This document shows positions 28,546 to 38,153 of a stretch of 64,000 nucleotides of DNA, piece after piece. A program made the translations under genes and the position numbers. The notes beneath the pieces were generated by a model. That model was not told the origin of the DNA and did not search any database. It saw nothing but the letters and a program-made list of their open reading frames with translations. Each line of letters starts with the position of its first letter. The first letter of the stretch is position 1. The stretch is from Methylobacterium tardum (GTDB taxonomy: Bacteria > Pseudomonadota > Alphaproteobacteria > Rhizobiales > Beijerinckiaceae): the NCBI RefSeq assembly GCF_023546765.1, contig NZ_CP097484.1, positions 437,501 through 501,500 on the forward strand. The letters run 5' to 3'.

Positions 28546-28621
28546 CAGGGCGTCGGCCCCGAGCCGGGAGCGCCGCGCGAAGAACGGCCCATCGCCGCGA
28601 TCCTCGACGAAGAGGCGCCCC

Positions 28622-29062
28622 TCACGCCAGACCGACGCGGCGGCCGTGCTCGTCCACCACCGGCTCTCCGTCCTCCTTGATGAAGGCCCCCTGCTGCGGG
28701 GGAAGGAGCTCGAGCACGGCCTCGGAGGGCCGGCACAAACGGACGCCCAGAGGGCTCACCACCAGGGGCCGGTTCAGCAGAACCGGATGCGCCGCGATGG
28801 CGTCCAGAAGCCGGTCGTCCGGGATGGCCGGATCGCCGAGCCCCAATTCCGCGAACGGCGTGCCCGTCTCGCGCAGGATGTCGCGCACCGAGAGCCCGGC
28901 TCGCGCCAGCAGCTGCACGAGCAGGGTCCGGCTCGGCGGCGTCTTCAGGTACTCGGCGACGTGCGGCTCGATCCCGGCATTGCGGATCATCGCCAGCACG
29001 TTCCGCGACGTGCCGCAGGATGGGTTGTGATAGATCACGACGTCGAAGACGCTATCAGGCAT
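28622..29062 (-). CDS. arsC: Arsenate reductase (glutaredoxin-dependent)
   Basis: A 146-residue ArsC that reduces arsenate to arsenite for export. The catalytic cysteine is in YHNPSCGTSRN (Cys15), and the arsenate-coordinating arginines match LNRPLVV and LCRPSEAV. The length fits the R773-type family. The ATG at 29060-29062 has GAGG seven bases upstream and overlaps the end of arsR by eight bases, indicating one arsR-arsC-MFS transcript. An in-frame GTG at 29074 is less likely. Confidence 0.93.
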   Translation of the reverse strand: MPDSVFDVVIYHNPSCGTSRNVLAMIRNAGIEPHVAEYLKTPPSRTLLVQLLARAGLSVRDILRETGTPFAELGLGDPAIPDDRLLDAIAAHPVLLNRPLVVSPLGVRLCRPSEAVLELLPPQQGAFIKEDGEPVVDEHGRRVGLA

Positions 29063-29414
29063 GGTCCACCTCACGTGCCGCAGGGTCGGGGTTCGAGAAG
29101 GCCGCCACGGCCGGCGCGCAGACCTCGGGACGGCCTTGGCAGCAATCCGTCATGAGAAAGGCGATCAACCCGGAGAGAACCGGGTAGGCGGCGCTGTAGA
29201 TGATCGAGCGCCCGGCGCGGCGGGACCGGATTAGCCCGGCCTGCTGCAGTTCCTTCAGGTGGAAGGAGATCGTGGAGGGCGACACGCCGATCGCCCCGGC
29301 TAGGCTTCCGGACGCCATGCCGTCCGGCCCGGCCACAACCAGCGCGCGTAGCGCTCGCAGTCGATGCTCCTGACCCAGCGCCACAAAGGCCGCCAGGGCT
29401 TGCGGTTCGTCCAT
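29055..29414 (-). CDS. arsR: ArsR-family arsenical resistance repressor
   Basis: A 119-residue winged-helix regulator. The recognition helix is [19 protein letters not shown], followed by the wing [12 protein letters not shown]. The metalloid ligands are probably the cysteine cluster near the C-terminus ([11 protein letters not shown]), a position used by ArsR proteins of Agrobacterium/Hyphomicrobiales type rather than the E. coli helix-alpha-3 site; that assignment is inference. The start is the ATG at 29412-29414; an upstream TTG at 29432 would place coding sequence inside the operator. It leads the arsC-MFS operon and is divergent from arsH. Confidence 0.9.
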   Translation of the reverse strand: MDEPQALAAFVALGQEHRLRALRALVVAGPDGMASGSLAGAIGVSPSTISFHLKELQQAGLIRSRRAGRSIIYSAAYPVLSGLIAFLMTDCCQGRPEVCAPAVAAFSNPDPAAREVDHA

Positions 29415-29428
29415 CTTCACTTCAACAT

Positions 29429-29444
29429 TCAAACCATCGTTTGA
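29429..29444. promoter_or_regulatory. Candidate ArsR operator between arsR and arsH
   Basis: A perfect inverted repeat, TCAAAC-CATC-GTTTGA, in the 50-base gap between the divergent arsR and arsH genes. It is the only clear dyad there and is AT-rich relative to its surroundings. Its position would let ArsR control both directions. No footprint is known to me for this exact sequence. Confidence 0.6.
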
Positions 29445-29464
29445 TCATACGAGACCGCTGCATC

Positions 29465-30226
29465 GTGGACAAGTCCGAGCCGACCGCGCGTACGCTTCGT
29501 CCGACCGACGAGTTGCCCCATCTCAGCGCAGCCCATCTCCCGTTGCCGACGGCAGCGCAGCTACACGTTCCGGAACCGTTCCCACACGCGCCGCGCTTCC
29601 TGATTCTGTACGGCTCGCTGCGCGCGCGCTCGTACAGCCGCTTCCTGGCGCAGGAAGCGGCCCGGCTGCTGGAGGCCATGGGCGGCGACGTCCGGATCTA
29701 TGACGCGCACGGGCTGCCGCTGCCCGACGACAGCACGGCGGATCATCCAAAGGTTCAGGAACTGCGGGCGCTCTCGCTCTGGTCGGAAGGCCAGGTCTGG
29801 GTTTCGCCGGAGCGCCACGGCAACCTGACCGGCGTGATGAAGAGCCAGATCGACTGGCTGCCTCTGAGCGAGGGCAGCGTGCGCCCGACGCAGGGCCGTA
29901 CGCTGGCGGTGATGCAGGTCTCTGGCGGATCGCAGAGCTTCAATGCGGTGAACTCGCTGCGCCTGCTCGGTCGCTGGATGCGGATGATCACCATCCCCAA
30001 CCAATCCTCCGTGCCGATGGCCTATCGTGAGTTCGGCGACGACGGTCGGATGAAGCCAAGCCCCCTCTACGAACGCGTCGTGGACGTGTGCGAGGAGCTG
30101 ATGAAGTTCACCCTGCTGACCCGCGAGCGGGCGGATTATCTGGTCGATCGCTACAGCGAGCGGAAGGCCTCCGCGCCGGAACGAATGAAGGAGCTGGCCG
30201 CCGATATCGGCCTCGCCAAGCCCTGA
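29465..30226 (+). CDS. arsH: ArsH, NADPH-dependent flavoprotein (organoarsenical oxidase)
   Basis: A 253-residue flavodoxin-fold protein that oxidises trivalent methylated or aromatic arsenicals. The FMN-binding [13 protein letters not shown] motif, the [20 protein letters not shown] segment and [25 protein letters not shown] are all diagnostic of ArsH. A C-terminal [16 protein letters not shown] region completes the family pattern. The start is placed at GTG 29465, since an earlier TTG at 29441 falls inside the operator dyad. Divergent from arsR, and presumably induced with it. Confidence 0.93.
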   Translation: MDKSEPTARTLRPTDELPHLSAAHLPLPTAAQLHVPEPFPHAPRFLILYGSLRARSYSRFLAQEAARLLEAMGGDVRIYDAHGLPLPDDSTADHPKVQELRALSLWSEGQVWVSPERHGNLTGVMKSQIDWLPLSEGSVRPTQGRTLAVMQVSGGSQSFNAVNSLRLLGRWMRMITIPNQSSVPMAYREFGDDGRMKPSPLYERVVDVCEELMKFTLLTRERADYLVDRYSERKASAPERMKELAADIGLAKP

Positions 30227-30435
30227 CGGACGCCTCACGGGTCCGGCCTTGCTGGAGCGGAGCGGGCGTTTGCCGTCGAAGCGGGCTACTCGACCGGCGG
30301 CGCGGCCCTAGCTAGCGCAGCAATCGGCCGGCCGCCCTGATGGCCGCCTCCTGATGCCGCCCAGGCACGGCCGGTCATGTCCGTACCCGCCGAGGGCGCC
30401 GTCAGAGCCCTCGCCAACAGAGGGATCGTCGCCCG

Positions 30436-30876
30436 ATGGAATTTCTTCACACCATGGTCCGGGTCGCCGATCTCGACCGGGCGCTCGCCTTCTATGTCGA
30501 CACGTTCGGCCTCCAGGAGGTCCGCCGCGTCGAGAACGAGAAGGGCCGCTTCACGCTGGTCTTCCTGGCCGCCCCCGGGGACGCCGAGCGCGCGAAGGAG
30601 ACGAAGTCGCCGCTCGTGGAGCTGACCTACAACTGGGATCCGGAAACCTACACGGGCGGGCGCAATTTCGGTCATCTCGCCTATCAGGTCGGCGACATCT
30701 ACGCCTTCTGCAGCCGGCTGCAGGAGAAGGGCGTCACCATCAACCGCCCGCCGCGCGACGGCTACATGGCCTTCGTGAAGTCGCCCGACGGCATCTCGAT
30801 CGAGATCCTCCAGAAGGGCGGCGCGAAGGCGCCGCAGGAGCCCTGGGCGTCGATGGAGAACACCGGGAGCTGGTAA
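30436..30876 (+). CDS. gloA: Lactoylglutathione lyase (glyoxalase I)
   Basis: A 146-residue VOC-fold metalloenzyme that isomerises the methylglyoxal-glutathione adduct to S-lactoylglutathione. The metal ligands are in FLHTMVRVADLDR (His5), PLVELTYNWD (Glu), FGHLAYQV (His) and SIEILQK (Glu), in the expected order and spacing. The length and the MxFLHTMxRVxDLDRALxFY start match GloA. It ends 44 bases before the RNase P RNA, whose promoter must therefore lie at or after its stop codon. Confidence 0.95.
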   Translation: MEFLHTMVRVADLDRALAFYVDTFGLQEVRRVENEKGRFTLVFLAAPGDAERAKETKSPLVELTYNWDPETYTGGRNFGHLAYQVGDIYAFCSRLQEKGVTINRPPRDGYMAFVKSPDGISIEILQKGGAKAPQEPWASMENTGSW

Positions 30877-30882
30877 CCGGCC

Positions 30883-30911
30883 TTGACCCGGACGGCGGCG
30901 CGGGCGCATCT
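30883..30911 (+). promoter_or_regulatory. Candidate promoter of the RNase P RNA gene
   Basis: TTGACC at 30883-30888 (-35-like), a 17-base spacer, and GCATCT at 30906-30911 (weak -10-like) fall just upstream of the mature RNA end at 30921, giving a start about 8-10 bases later. The -35 is good and the -10 poor, as is common in GC-rich alphaproteobacteria. Confidence 0.45.
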
Positions 30912-30920
30912 GCCCGCGGA

Positions 30921-31315
<395 letters not shown>

Positions 31316-31736
31316 TCCACAAGCCCTCAAAACAGAAGCCCCGCCAGTGCCTTACGGGCGACGCGGGCCCCGCAACCGGACGTCGGGTCCGATCAAATTT
31401 CCGGCGCGACGAAAACCTTCGGTTAACCTTGCCAGGGTCAGATCGGATCGCGCGGCAGCGCCAAGCTTGTGCGTTGACGATCCTCCGAGGCCCATGATAC
31501 CCGGCATCCTCCCGTCAACGGCGTGTATCGGATCGCCGGGCGCAACCTGCCTCAGTGCAGGTCCCGTCCGAGCGCGGCGTTTTGCGCGCTCCGAATTCGA
31601 TGCCGTTCCCGTCACGCGCGCCGCGCTCGCGCGGCCCGGTCCAGGGCATCATGAGACGCACGAGCCGCATCCGCGACCGGTTCCCCGGTCCGCGTCGCCC
31701 TTCCGCTCCGGTCTGCGTCTCCCGGCGGAGGTGCCC
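31316..31736. other. Intergenic stretch before the division cluster
   Basis: 421 bases without a convincing gene. The mraZ gene that often precedes rsmH is absent. The stretch holds the candidate promoter at 31474-31502 and ends with the GGAGG ribosome-binding site of rsmH. I see no riboswitch-like structure. Confidence 0.6.
31474..31502 (+). promoter_or_regulatory. Candidate promoter for the division/cell-wall cluster
   Basis: TTGACG at 31474-31479, a 17-base spacer and ATACCC at 31497-31502 form the only sigma-70-like pair I noticed upstream of rsmH. It would leave a leader of about 230 bases. The -10 match is weak. Confidence 0.3.
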
Positions 31737-32822
31737 ATGACCCGCCGCCGCCCTTCGGCTGAGCCTCCGGCCTCCGTCCGGCGCAGCGGCACCGAGTCCG
31801 AGGCCTCGTCCCCGTCGGCTCAGCCGCACGTGCCGGTGCTGCTCGGCGAGGTGGTCGCGACGCTCAGCACCGACGGCGGACTGGCCGTCGACGGCACGTT
31901 CGGAGCGGGCGGCTACACGCGCGCCCTGCTGGATCGGGATCCGGCCCTGCAGGTCGTGGCGATCGACCGTGATCCCACGGCGATCGCCGCCGGGCAGAGC
32001 CTGGTCGCCGCGTCGCGGGGGCGCCTCCGCCTGATCCCGGGCCGCTTCGGCAACCTCGACACCCTCCTGGCCGAGGCCGGTGTGGGGCAGGCCGATCAGG
32101 TGGTGCTCGACATCGGCGTCTCGTCGATGCAGCTCGACGTGCCGGAGCGGGGGTTCTCGTTCCGCAACGACGGCCCTCTCGACATGCGCATGGGCGGCGA
32201 CGGCCCCAGCGCCGCCGACATCGTCAATGAATCCGACGAGACGGTGCTCGCCGACATCATCTACCATTACGGCGAGGAGCGGCGCTCGCGCGCCGTCGCG
32301 CGGGCGATCCACGAGGCGCGCCGCCGCGGCCGGATCGAGACCACAGCGCAGCTCGCCGAGCTTGTGGCCGGCGTGGTGCGGGCGGAGCCCGGCAGCCACA
32401 TCCACCCGGCGACGCGGACCTTCCAGGGACTGCGCATCGCGGTGAACGACGAACTCGGCGAGCTGGTGCGCGCCCTGCACGCGGCCGAACGGGTTCTGAG
32501 GCCCGGCGGCCGCCTCGCCGTGGTGACGTTCCACTCGCTCGAGGATCGGATCGTCAAGCAGTTCTTTGCGGCCCGCAGCGGCCGCTCCGCGCAAGGGTCG
32601 CGCCACCTGCCGGGCGCTCCGGCCGAGGTGGTCCGCAGCTTCAACCTCGTGACCAAAGGCCCGGTCCTGCCGGGCGAGGCCGAGACGGCGCGCAACCCGC
32701 GCGCCCGCTCGGCGAAGCTCCGCGCGGCGGAGCGCACGGAGTCCGACGTGCCCGAGCCGCTCGCGGCGCTGACCGCCCTGGCAAGCCTGCCCGAAGCCGC
32801 CCGCGGGGGCCATCGCCGATGA
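31737..32822 (+). CDS. rsmH: 16S rRNA (cytosine-1402-N4)-methyltransferase RsmH (MraW)
   Basis: A 361-residue SAM-dependent methyltransferase that modifies C1402 in the ribosomal P site. The order of motifs is family-typical: [10 protein letters not shown], the SAM-binding [48 protein letters not shown], and the C-terminal [15 protein letters not shown]. The first 30 residues are a variable Ser/Pro-rich extension. The start at 31737 has GGAGG six bases upstream. The stop overlaps the ftsL ATG by four bases, opening the coupled division cluster. Confidence 0.95.
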   Translation: MTRRRPSAEPPASVRRSGTESEASSPSAQPHVPVLLGEVVATLSTDGGLAVDGTFGAGGYTRALLDRDPALQVVAIDRDPTAIAAGQSLVAASRGRLRLIPGRFGNLDTLLAEAGVGQADQVVLDIGVSSMQLDVPERGFSFRNDGPLDMRMGGDGPSAADIVNESDETVLADIIYHYGEERRSRAVARAIHEARRRGRIETTAQLAELVAGVVRAEPGSHIHPATRTFQGLRIAVNDELGELVRALHAAERVLRPGGRLAVVTFHSLEDRIVKQFFAARSGRSAQGSRHLPGAPAEVVRSFNLVTKGPVLPGEAETARNPRARSAKLRAAERTESDVPEPLAALTALASLPEAARGGHRR

Positions 32823-33232
32823 TCCGCCTCCTGAACCTGCTGGCCGTGGCCGGCCTCGTCGCCTCGGCGATCTACGCCTACTCGATCAAGTACGACACGC
32901 TCTACCAGGGCGGTCAGGTGTCGAAGCTGCAGACCGCCCTGCATGCGGAACGGCAGGCGATCGCGGTGCTGCGCGCCGAGTGGCAGCTCCTGACCCGGCC
33001 TGACCGGCTGCAGGCGGCGGTCGACAAGCATCTCGCCCTGGAGCCGATCGGCACGAGCCACCTGGCGCGCCTCTCGGATCTGCCCGCCCGTCCGGAGCGC
33101 GGCGACGAGATCGGACGGCTGCTCGCGGCCACCGCGACGCCCAAGGACAAGGGTGCGATCGAGCCGCGCACCACCGGCTCGATCACCCGCACCGTCACCA
33201 CCACCCGCACCCCGACGACGGCTTCGAGGTAA
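32819..33232 (+). CDS. ftsL: FtsL-like cell division protein
   Basis: A 137-residue bitopic membrane protein: a short cytoplasmic N-terminus, one membrane segment (residues 5-22, [18 protein letters not shown]), a periplasmic coiled coil up to about residue 75 ([26 protein letters not shown]), and a Thr-rich tail. Sequence similarity among FtsL proteins is low, so the assignment rests on topology, size and location between rsmH and ftsI. It would act with FtsB and FtsQ to activate FtsW/FtsI. Confidence 0.85.
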   Translation: MIRLLNLLAVAGLVASAIYAYSIKYDTLYQGGQVSKLQTALHAERQAIAVLRAEWQLLTRPDRLQAAVDKHLALEPIGTSHLARLSDLPARPERGDEIGRLLAATATPKDKGAIEPRTTGSITRTVTTTRTPTTASR

Positions 33233-33237
33233 TCCCC

Positions 33238-35139
33238 GTGTCCGAAGACGCCGACCAGATCGCAGACGCGGCAGCCGAGACGCAGGCGGCCGACGCGCAT
33301 GTTCCGGAGCACGAGGCCGCCCTGCTGGAGGCGGCGGCGCTGGTGCATGCCGCCAACGCGCCGCGCGTCCTCGCAGAGGACGAGCACGTCCCGGTGGATC
33401 GCGCCGAGCGGGCCAAGGCGTTCCTGCGCAGCATGTTCCGGCTGGCGATCGAGCGGTCGCACATGCGCGTCGCCCTGGTCGGCCTGGTCTTCGTCGCCGT
33501 GTTCGGGACGATCTCGGCCAAGCTCCTGATGATGGCGATCTTCGGCGAGCCGCCCAGCCAGGAGCACAGGGTCGCGGCCGCCTCCTCGACGGCGTTCCGG
33601 CCCGACATCGCCGACCGCAACGGCGAGATCCTGGCCACCGACATCCGCACGGTCTCGGTCTTTGCCGAGCCCGGCAACATCTACGATAAGGACGAGGCGG
33701 TCGAGCTGCTCACCGCGGTCCTGCCGGAACTCAACGCCACCGAGCTGCGGGCCAAGCTGGCCTCGCGCAAGGGCCGGAGCGGCGCCGGCTTCGTGTGGGT
33801 CAAGCGCGAGCTGACCCCGAAGCAGCAGGCCGAGGTCCACAGGCTCGGCATCCCGGGCATCGGCTTCCTGCCCGACCAGCGGGTCTATCCGAACGGCACG
33901 GCCGCCGCCCACATCCTGGGCGCGACCAATCTCGACGGCATCGGCATCGCCGGGATGGAGAAGTACATCGATTCCACCGGCCTCCAGGCGCTCAACAGCT
34001 TCGGGCTGGTCAACAAGCAGGCCGACCTGAAGCCGGTGCAGCTCTCCATCGATCTGCGCGCGCAGTTCGCCGTGCGCGACGAGCTGGCCTGGGGCATCGA
34101 CCACTTCAAGGCCAAGGCCGGCGCCTCGATGATCCTCGACGTGAAGACCGGCGAGGTCATCGCGCTGGTCTCCATGCCGGATTTCGATCCGAACGATCCG
34201 AAGGACGCGCTGTCGCCCGACCGGATCAACCGGATGAATGTCGGCGTCTACGAGATGGGATCGACCTTCAAGGCGATGACGCTCGCCATGGCGCTCGATT
34301 CCGGCAAGTATAACGTCAACTCGACCTTCGACACCCGCGGCGGCGTGCTGAACTGGGGCCGGCAGAAGATCCACGAGTACCACGGCACCAACCGCGTCAT
34401 CACCATGCCGGAGGTGTTCACCCACTCGCCGAACATCGGCTCGGCCAAGATGGCGCTCGGCGTCGGCGTCACCGGCCACAAGGCCTTCCTGAAGAAGATG
34501 GGCCTGCTCGACCGGCTGCGCACCGAGCTGCCCGAGAGCGCGGCGCCGATCGTCCCGTCCCGCTGGACCGAGATCAACACCATCACCATCGCGTTCGGCC
34601 ACGGCATCGCGGTGGCGCCGATCCAGGCGGCGGCCGCGGTGGCGGCCATCGCCAATGGCGGCGACCTGATCACCCCGACCTTCCTGAAGGCGAATCCGGA
34701 CGACAAGGCCCGCGCTACGCACGTGCTCTCGCCCCAGACCTCCGAGGCGATGCGCTACATTATGCGCCTCAATGCCTCCGAAGGCTCGGCCAAGAAGGCG
34801 GCGATCCCGTACTACTTCGTCGGCGGCAAGACCGGCACCGCCGAGAAGGTGATCGGCGGGCGCTACATCCACAACCGCCTGTTCACGACCTTCATGGCGG
34901 CGGCGCCGATGAACGACCCGAAGTACCTGTTCGTCACGATCATGGACGAGCCGCAGGGCCTGCCGGAATCCGGCGGCTACGCCACGGCGGCCTGGAACTC
35001 CGGCGTGGTCACCGGCAAGGTGATCGAGCGGGTGGCGCCGATCCTGGGCCTGCCGCCGCAGTTCGAGCCGCCGGTGAGGCCGTTCCCGCAGATGGTCAAG
35101 CTCAACGCCTACCACATCAACCAGCTCGGCGGCCCGTGA
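33238..35139 (+). CDS. ftsI: Septal peptidoglycan transpeptidase FtsI (PBP3-type)
   Basis: A 633-residue class B penicillin-binding protein. About 75 mostly acidic cytoplasmic residues precede a membrane segment (around 78-100), then a pedestal domain and the transpeptidase domain. Active-site motifs are SxxK in GSTFKAM (Ser342), the SPN triad in THSPNIGS (near 397) and KTG in GGKTGTAEK (near 532). It cross-links septal peptidoglycan in complex with FtsW. The start is GTG 33238, five bases after the ftsL stop; the unusually long acidic N-terminal region is distinctive. Large reverse-strand frames here are shadows. Confidence 0.95.
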   Translation: MSEDADQIADAAAETQAADAHVPEHEAALLEAAALVHAANAPRVLAEDEHVPVDRAERAKAFLRSMFRLAIERSHMRVALVGLVFVAVFGTISAKLLMMAIFGEPPSQEHRVAAASSTAFRPDIADRNGEILATDIRTVSVFAEPGNIYDKDEAVELLTAVLPELNATELRAKLASRKGRSGAGFVWVKRELTPKQQAEVHRLGIPGIGFLPDQRVYPNGTAAAHILGATNLDGIGIAGMEKYIDSTGLQALNSFGLVNKQADLKPVQLSIDLRAQFAVRDELAWGIDHFKAKAGASMILDVKTGEVIALVSMPDFDPNDPKDALSPDRINRMNVGVYEMGSTFKAMTLAMALDSGKYNVNSTFDTRGGVLNWGRQKIHEYHGTNRVITMPEVFTHSPNIGSAKMALGVGVTGHKAFLKKMGLLDRLRTELPESAAPIVPSRWTEINTITIAFGHGIAVAPIQAAAAVAAIANGGDLITPTFLKANPDDKARATHVLSPQTSEAMRYIMRLNASEGSAKKAAIPYYFVGGKTGTAEKVIGGRYIHNRLFTTFMAAAPMNDPKYLFVTIMDEPQGLPESGGYATAAWNSGVVTGKVIERVAPILGLPPQFEPPVRPFPQMVKLNAYHINQLGGP

Positions 35140-35149
35140 TGGTGGCGTC

Positions 35150-36605
35150 ATGAGCGCGCGGCTCGCCGACCTCTTCCCGGAAGCCTCAGGAGCGGCCGCC
35201 GACCTGACGGTGTCGGACCTGACCGCCGACAGCCGGCAGGTCGCGACGGGCACGGTGTTCGTGGCCGTGCCGGGCACCAAGGCCGACGGTCGCCGCTTCG
35301 CCGCGCAGGCCGCCAACCGCGGCGCGGTGGCGGTGGCGGGGGAGGGGACGCGCCCCGCCGATCTGCCGGAGGCGGTCGCCTGGATCGCGGTGGCCGACGC
35401 CCGCCGCGCCCTGGCCCTCGCGGCGGCGCGGCTTGCCGGCCGGCAGCCCGACACCGTGGTGGCCGTGACCGGTACCGCGGGCAAGAGTTCGGTGGCCGAC
35501 TTCGTCCGCCAGATCCTGGCACGCCTCGGCCGCGAGGCCGCGAGCCTCGGCACCGTCGGGATCGTCACGAACCGCGGCGCGCAGTACGGCTCGCTCACCA
35601 CCCCGGATCCGGTGACGCTGCACCAGACGCTGGCGCGGCTCGCCGCGGACGGCATCACCGACCTCGCCATGGAGGCGTCCTCGCACGGGATCGAGCAGCG
35701 CCGTCTCGACGGCGTGCGGCTCGACGCGGCGGGCTTCACCAATCTCGGGCGGGACCACCTCGACTACCACGCGAGCATCGAGGACTACCTCGCGGCCAAG
35801 CTGCGCCTGTTCACCGACCTGCTGCCGTCCGGCTGCCCGGCGATCGTGAACGCCGACGGCGCCTATGCGGACCGGGTGATCGCCGCGGCCGAGGATGCGG
35901 GGCGGCCGATCCGAACGGTCGGGCGCGGCGGCCGGGATCTGCACGTCGAGTCGGTCCGGACGGAGGGGTTCGCGCAGGCCGTGCGCCTGGTCTTCCAGGG
36001 GCGGGCCCGGGAGCTGCGCCTGCCGCTCGTCGGGGAATTCCAGGTCGAGAACGCCCTGGTGGCGGCCGGCCTCGCCCTGGCAACCCCGGCGGGTGCCGCC
36101 GATCCCGACGGCGTGTTCGCGGCCCTCGACCATCTCACCGGCGTGCCGGGCCGCATGGAGCGGATCGGCGAGGCCCGGGGCGGGCTCTGCCTCGTCGACT
36201 ACGCCCACAAGCCCGAGGCGCTGGAGAGCGTGCTGACCGCGCTCCGCCCCTTCGCCTCCGGAAGCCTGGTCGTGGTGTTCGGCTGCGGCGGCGACCGCGA
36301 CCGGGGCAAGCGGCCGCTGATGGGCGCGATCGCGCAGCGCCTCGCCGACACCGTGATCATCACCGACGACAATCCGCGCACCGAGGCGGCCGCCGCGATC
36401 CGTCGGGCGATCCTCGACGCCGCGCCGGGCGCGAGAGATCGGCGACCGCGCCGAGGCGATCCGCACGGCCGTGCGGCGTCTCGGGCCGGGCGACGTGCTG
36501 GTCGTGGCCGGCAAGGGTCATGAAACCGGCCAGATCGTGGGGGATCGGACGCTGCCGTTCTCGGACCACGAGGTCCTGCGCACGGCGATCGCCGAGGCGA
36601 CCTGA
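35150..36605 (+). CDS. murE: UDP-MurNAc-Ala-Glu:meso-diaminopimelate ligase MurE, with an apparent frameshift
   Basis: MurE adds meso-diaminopimelate to the peptidoglycan precursor. The ATP loop [11 protein letters not shown], the central ligase core, and the meso-DAP specificity motif DNPRTE (near residue 410) are read in the first frame from ATG 35150. After about 36430 that frame runs into nonsense and stops at 36523. The genuine C-terminus continues in another frame: [13 protein letters not shown], then [13 protein letters not shown] with the conserved KGHE, and FSDHEVLR, to a TGA at 36603-36605. The junction lies in the short repeat at 36428-36438 and needs one base removed, or two (for example CG) added. 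Since MurE should be essential, a sequence error is the most likely cause. murF starts 19 bases later. Confidence 0.85.
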
Positions 36606-36624
36606 AGGTGACCGGGGGCTGACC

Positions 36625-38076
36625 ATGACCGCACTCTGGACGCGGGAGGAACTCGAGGCCGCGACGGGCGGGCGGCTGATCGGCGCCGAGCGCCCGATCG
36701 GTGGCGCCTCGATCGACACCCGCACGCTCCAGCCCGGCGACCTGTTCTTCGCCATCCGGGGCGACGCCCGCGACGGCCACGACTTCGTGGCCGACGCCCT
36801 CGGCCGCGGGGCCGGCGCCGCCGTGGTGGCCGAAGCCCGCGCCGGCGACCTCGCGCCTCATGGCCCGGTCCTGGCGGTCCCCGAGACGGGTGCGGATCCG
36901 GTGCTGACGGCGATGACCCGGCTCGGAGCGGCGGCGCGCACCCGCACGAAGGCCCAGGTCGTGGCGGTGACCGGCTCGGTCGGAAAGACCGGGACCAAGG
37001 AGGCCCTGCGCCACGTGCTCTCCGGGCAGGGCGAGACCCACGCCTCGGCGGCCTCCTACAACAATCACTGGGGCGTGCCCCTGACGCTGGCGCGGATGCC
37101 GCAAGCCACGCGCTACGGCGTGTTCGAGATCGGCATGAACCACGCGGCCGAGATCGTGCCGCTGACCGCCCAGGTCCGGCCCGACATCGCGCTGATCACC
37201 ACGATCGCGCCCGCCCATATCGAGCATTTCGCCTCGCTCGCGGCCATCGCGGACGCCAAGGGCGAGATCTTCTCCGGCCTCCAGCCCGGCGGCGTCGCGA
37301 TCATCAACCGCGACGTCCAGCATTTCGACCGGCTCGCGGCCCACGCGCAGGCCTCCCGGGCGGGACGGGTGATCACCTTCGGCGAGCACCCGGATGCCGA
37401 CGTGCGCGCCCTGAAGATCGTGCTCCGCCCCGACCTGTCGGTCGCCGATGCCCTCGTGATGGGCCAGCCCGTCACCTACAAGCTCGGCACGGCCGGCCGG
37501 CACGCGGCGCTGAATTCGCTGGGTGTGATGGCGGTGGTCCACAGCCTCGGGGCCGACCTCGCACGCGCCGCCCTGTCGCTCGGCGGGCTGACGCCGCCGG
37601 CCGGGCGCGGCGAGCGCACCGCCCTCGAGATCGGCGGCGGCACCGCCTACCTGGTGGACGAGAGCTACAACGCCAATCCCGTGGCGGTCCGGGCGGCGCT
37701 CGCGACGCTCGCGGGGATCGAGACCGGGCCCCGCGGCCGCCGGATCGCCGTGCTGGGCGACATGCTGGAACTGGGCGCCGCCGCCCCCGACCTGCATCGC
37801 GGCCTTGCCGACGCGATCGAGGCGGCCCGGATCGACCTCGTCTTCGCGGCCGGCCCGCTGATGCGCCACCTGTTCGAGGCCCTGCCGGTGAGCCGCCGCG
37901 GCGCCGTGGCGGATACGTCCGCGGACCTGCTGGAACCGCTCGCCCGGACGCTCCGGCCTGGCGATGCCGTGATGGTCAAAGGATCGAACGGCAGCCGCAT
38001 GGGCCGGATTGTCGAGGCCCTGAAAGCCCGCTACGCCGTCGACGAGGCGCGGCGCGCCCTGGCGACAGCCCCCTGA
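36625..38076 (+). CDS. murF: UDP-MurNAc-tripeptide:D-Ala-D-Ala ligase MurF
   Basis: A 483-residue Mur ligase that adds D-Ala-D-Ala to complete the pentapeptide precursor. Seen are the N-terminal SIDTRTLQPGDLFFAIRG, the ATP loop VTGSVGKTGTKEAL, SYNNHWGVPLTL, GMNHAAEI, the LVDESYNANPV motif and the C-terminal VMVKGSNGSRM, all specific to MurF. The ATG at 36625 follows an AAGGTG/GGGGG stretch. It sits between murE and mraY in the conserved order. Confidence 0.95.
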   Translation: MTALWTREELEAATGGRLIGAERPIGGASIDTRTLQPGDLFFAIRGDARDGHDFVADALGRGAGAAVVAEARAGDLAPHGPVLAVPETGADPVLTAMTRLGAAARTRTKAQVVAVTGSVGKTGTKEALRHVLSGQGETHASAASYNNHWGVPLTLARMPQATRYGVFEIGMNHAAEIVPLTAQVRPDIALITTIAPAHIEHFASLAAIADAKGEIFSGLQPGGVAIINRDVQHFDRLAAHAQASRAGRVITFGEHPDADVRALKIVLRPDLSVADALVMGQPVTYKLGTAGRHAALNSLGVMAVVHSLGADLARAALSLGGLTPPAGRGERTALEIGGGTAYLVDESYNANPVAVRAALATLAGIETGPRGRRIAVLGDMLELGAAAPDLHRGLADAIEAARIDLVFAAGPLMRHLFEALPVSRRGAVADTSADLLEPLARTLRPGDAVMVKGSNGSRMGRIVEALKARYAVDEARRALATAP

Positions 38077-38153
38077 CCGGCAGGCCCGCGCGTTCGAAGC
38101 GCGCGGAGCCGCCCCCCGAAACCCGCGCCTGAACAAAGGGGCCGAGCGCCCGA

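Noticed and set aside
32914..35742. A 942-residue minus-strand frame over ftsL, ftsI and murE
   Set aside because: Fully covered by well-supported genes on the other strand and lacking any recognisable domain.
36199..38136. A 645-residue minus-strand frame across murE and murF
   Set aside because: Shadow of the Mur ligase coding sequence, with no motifs.
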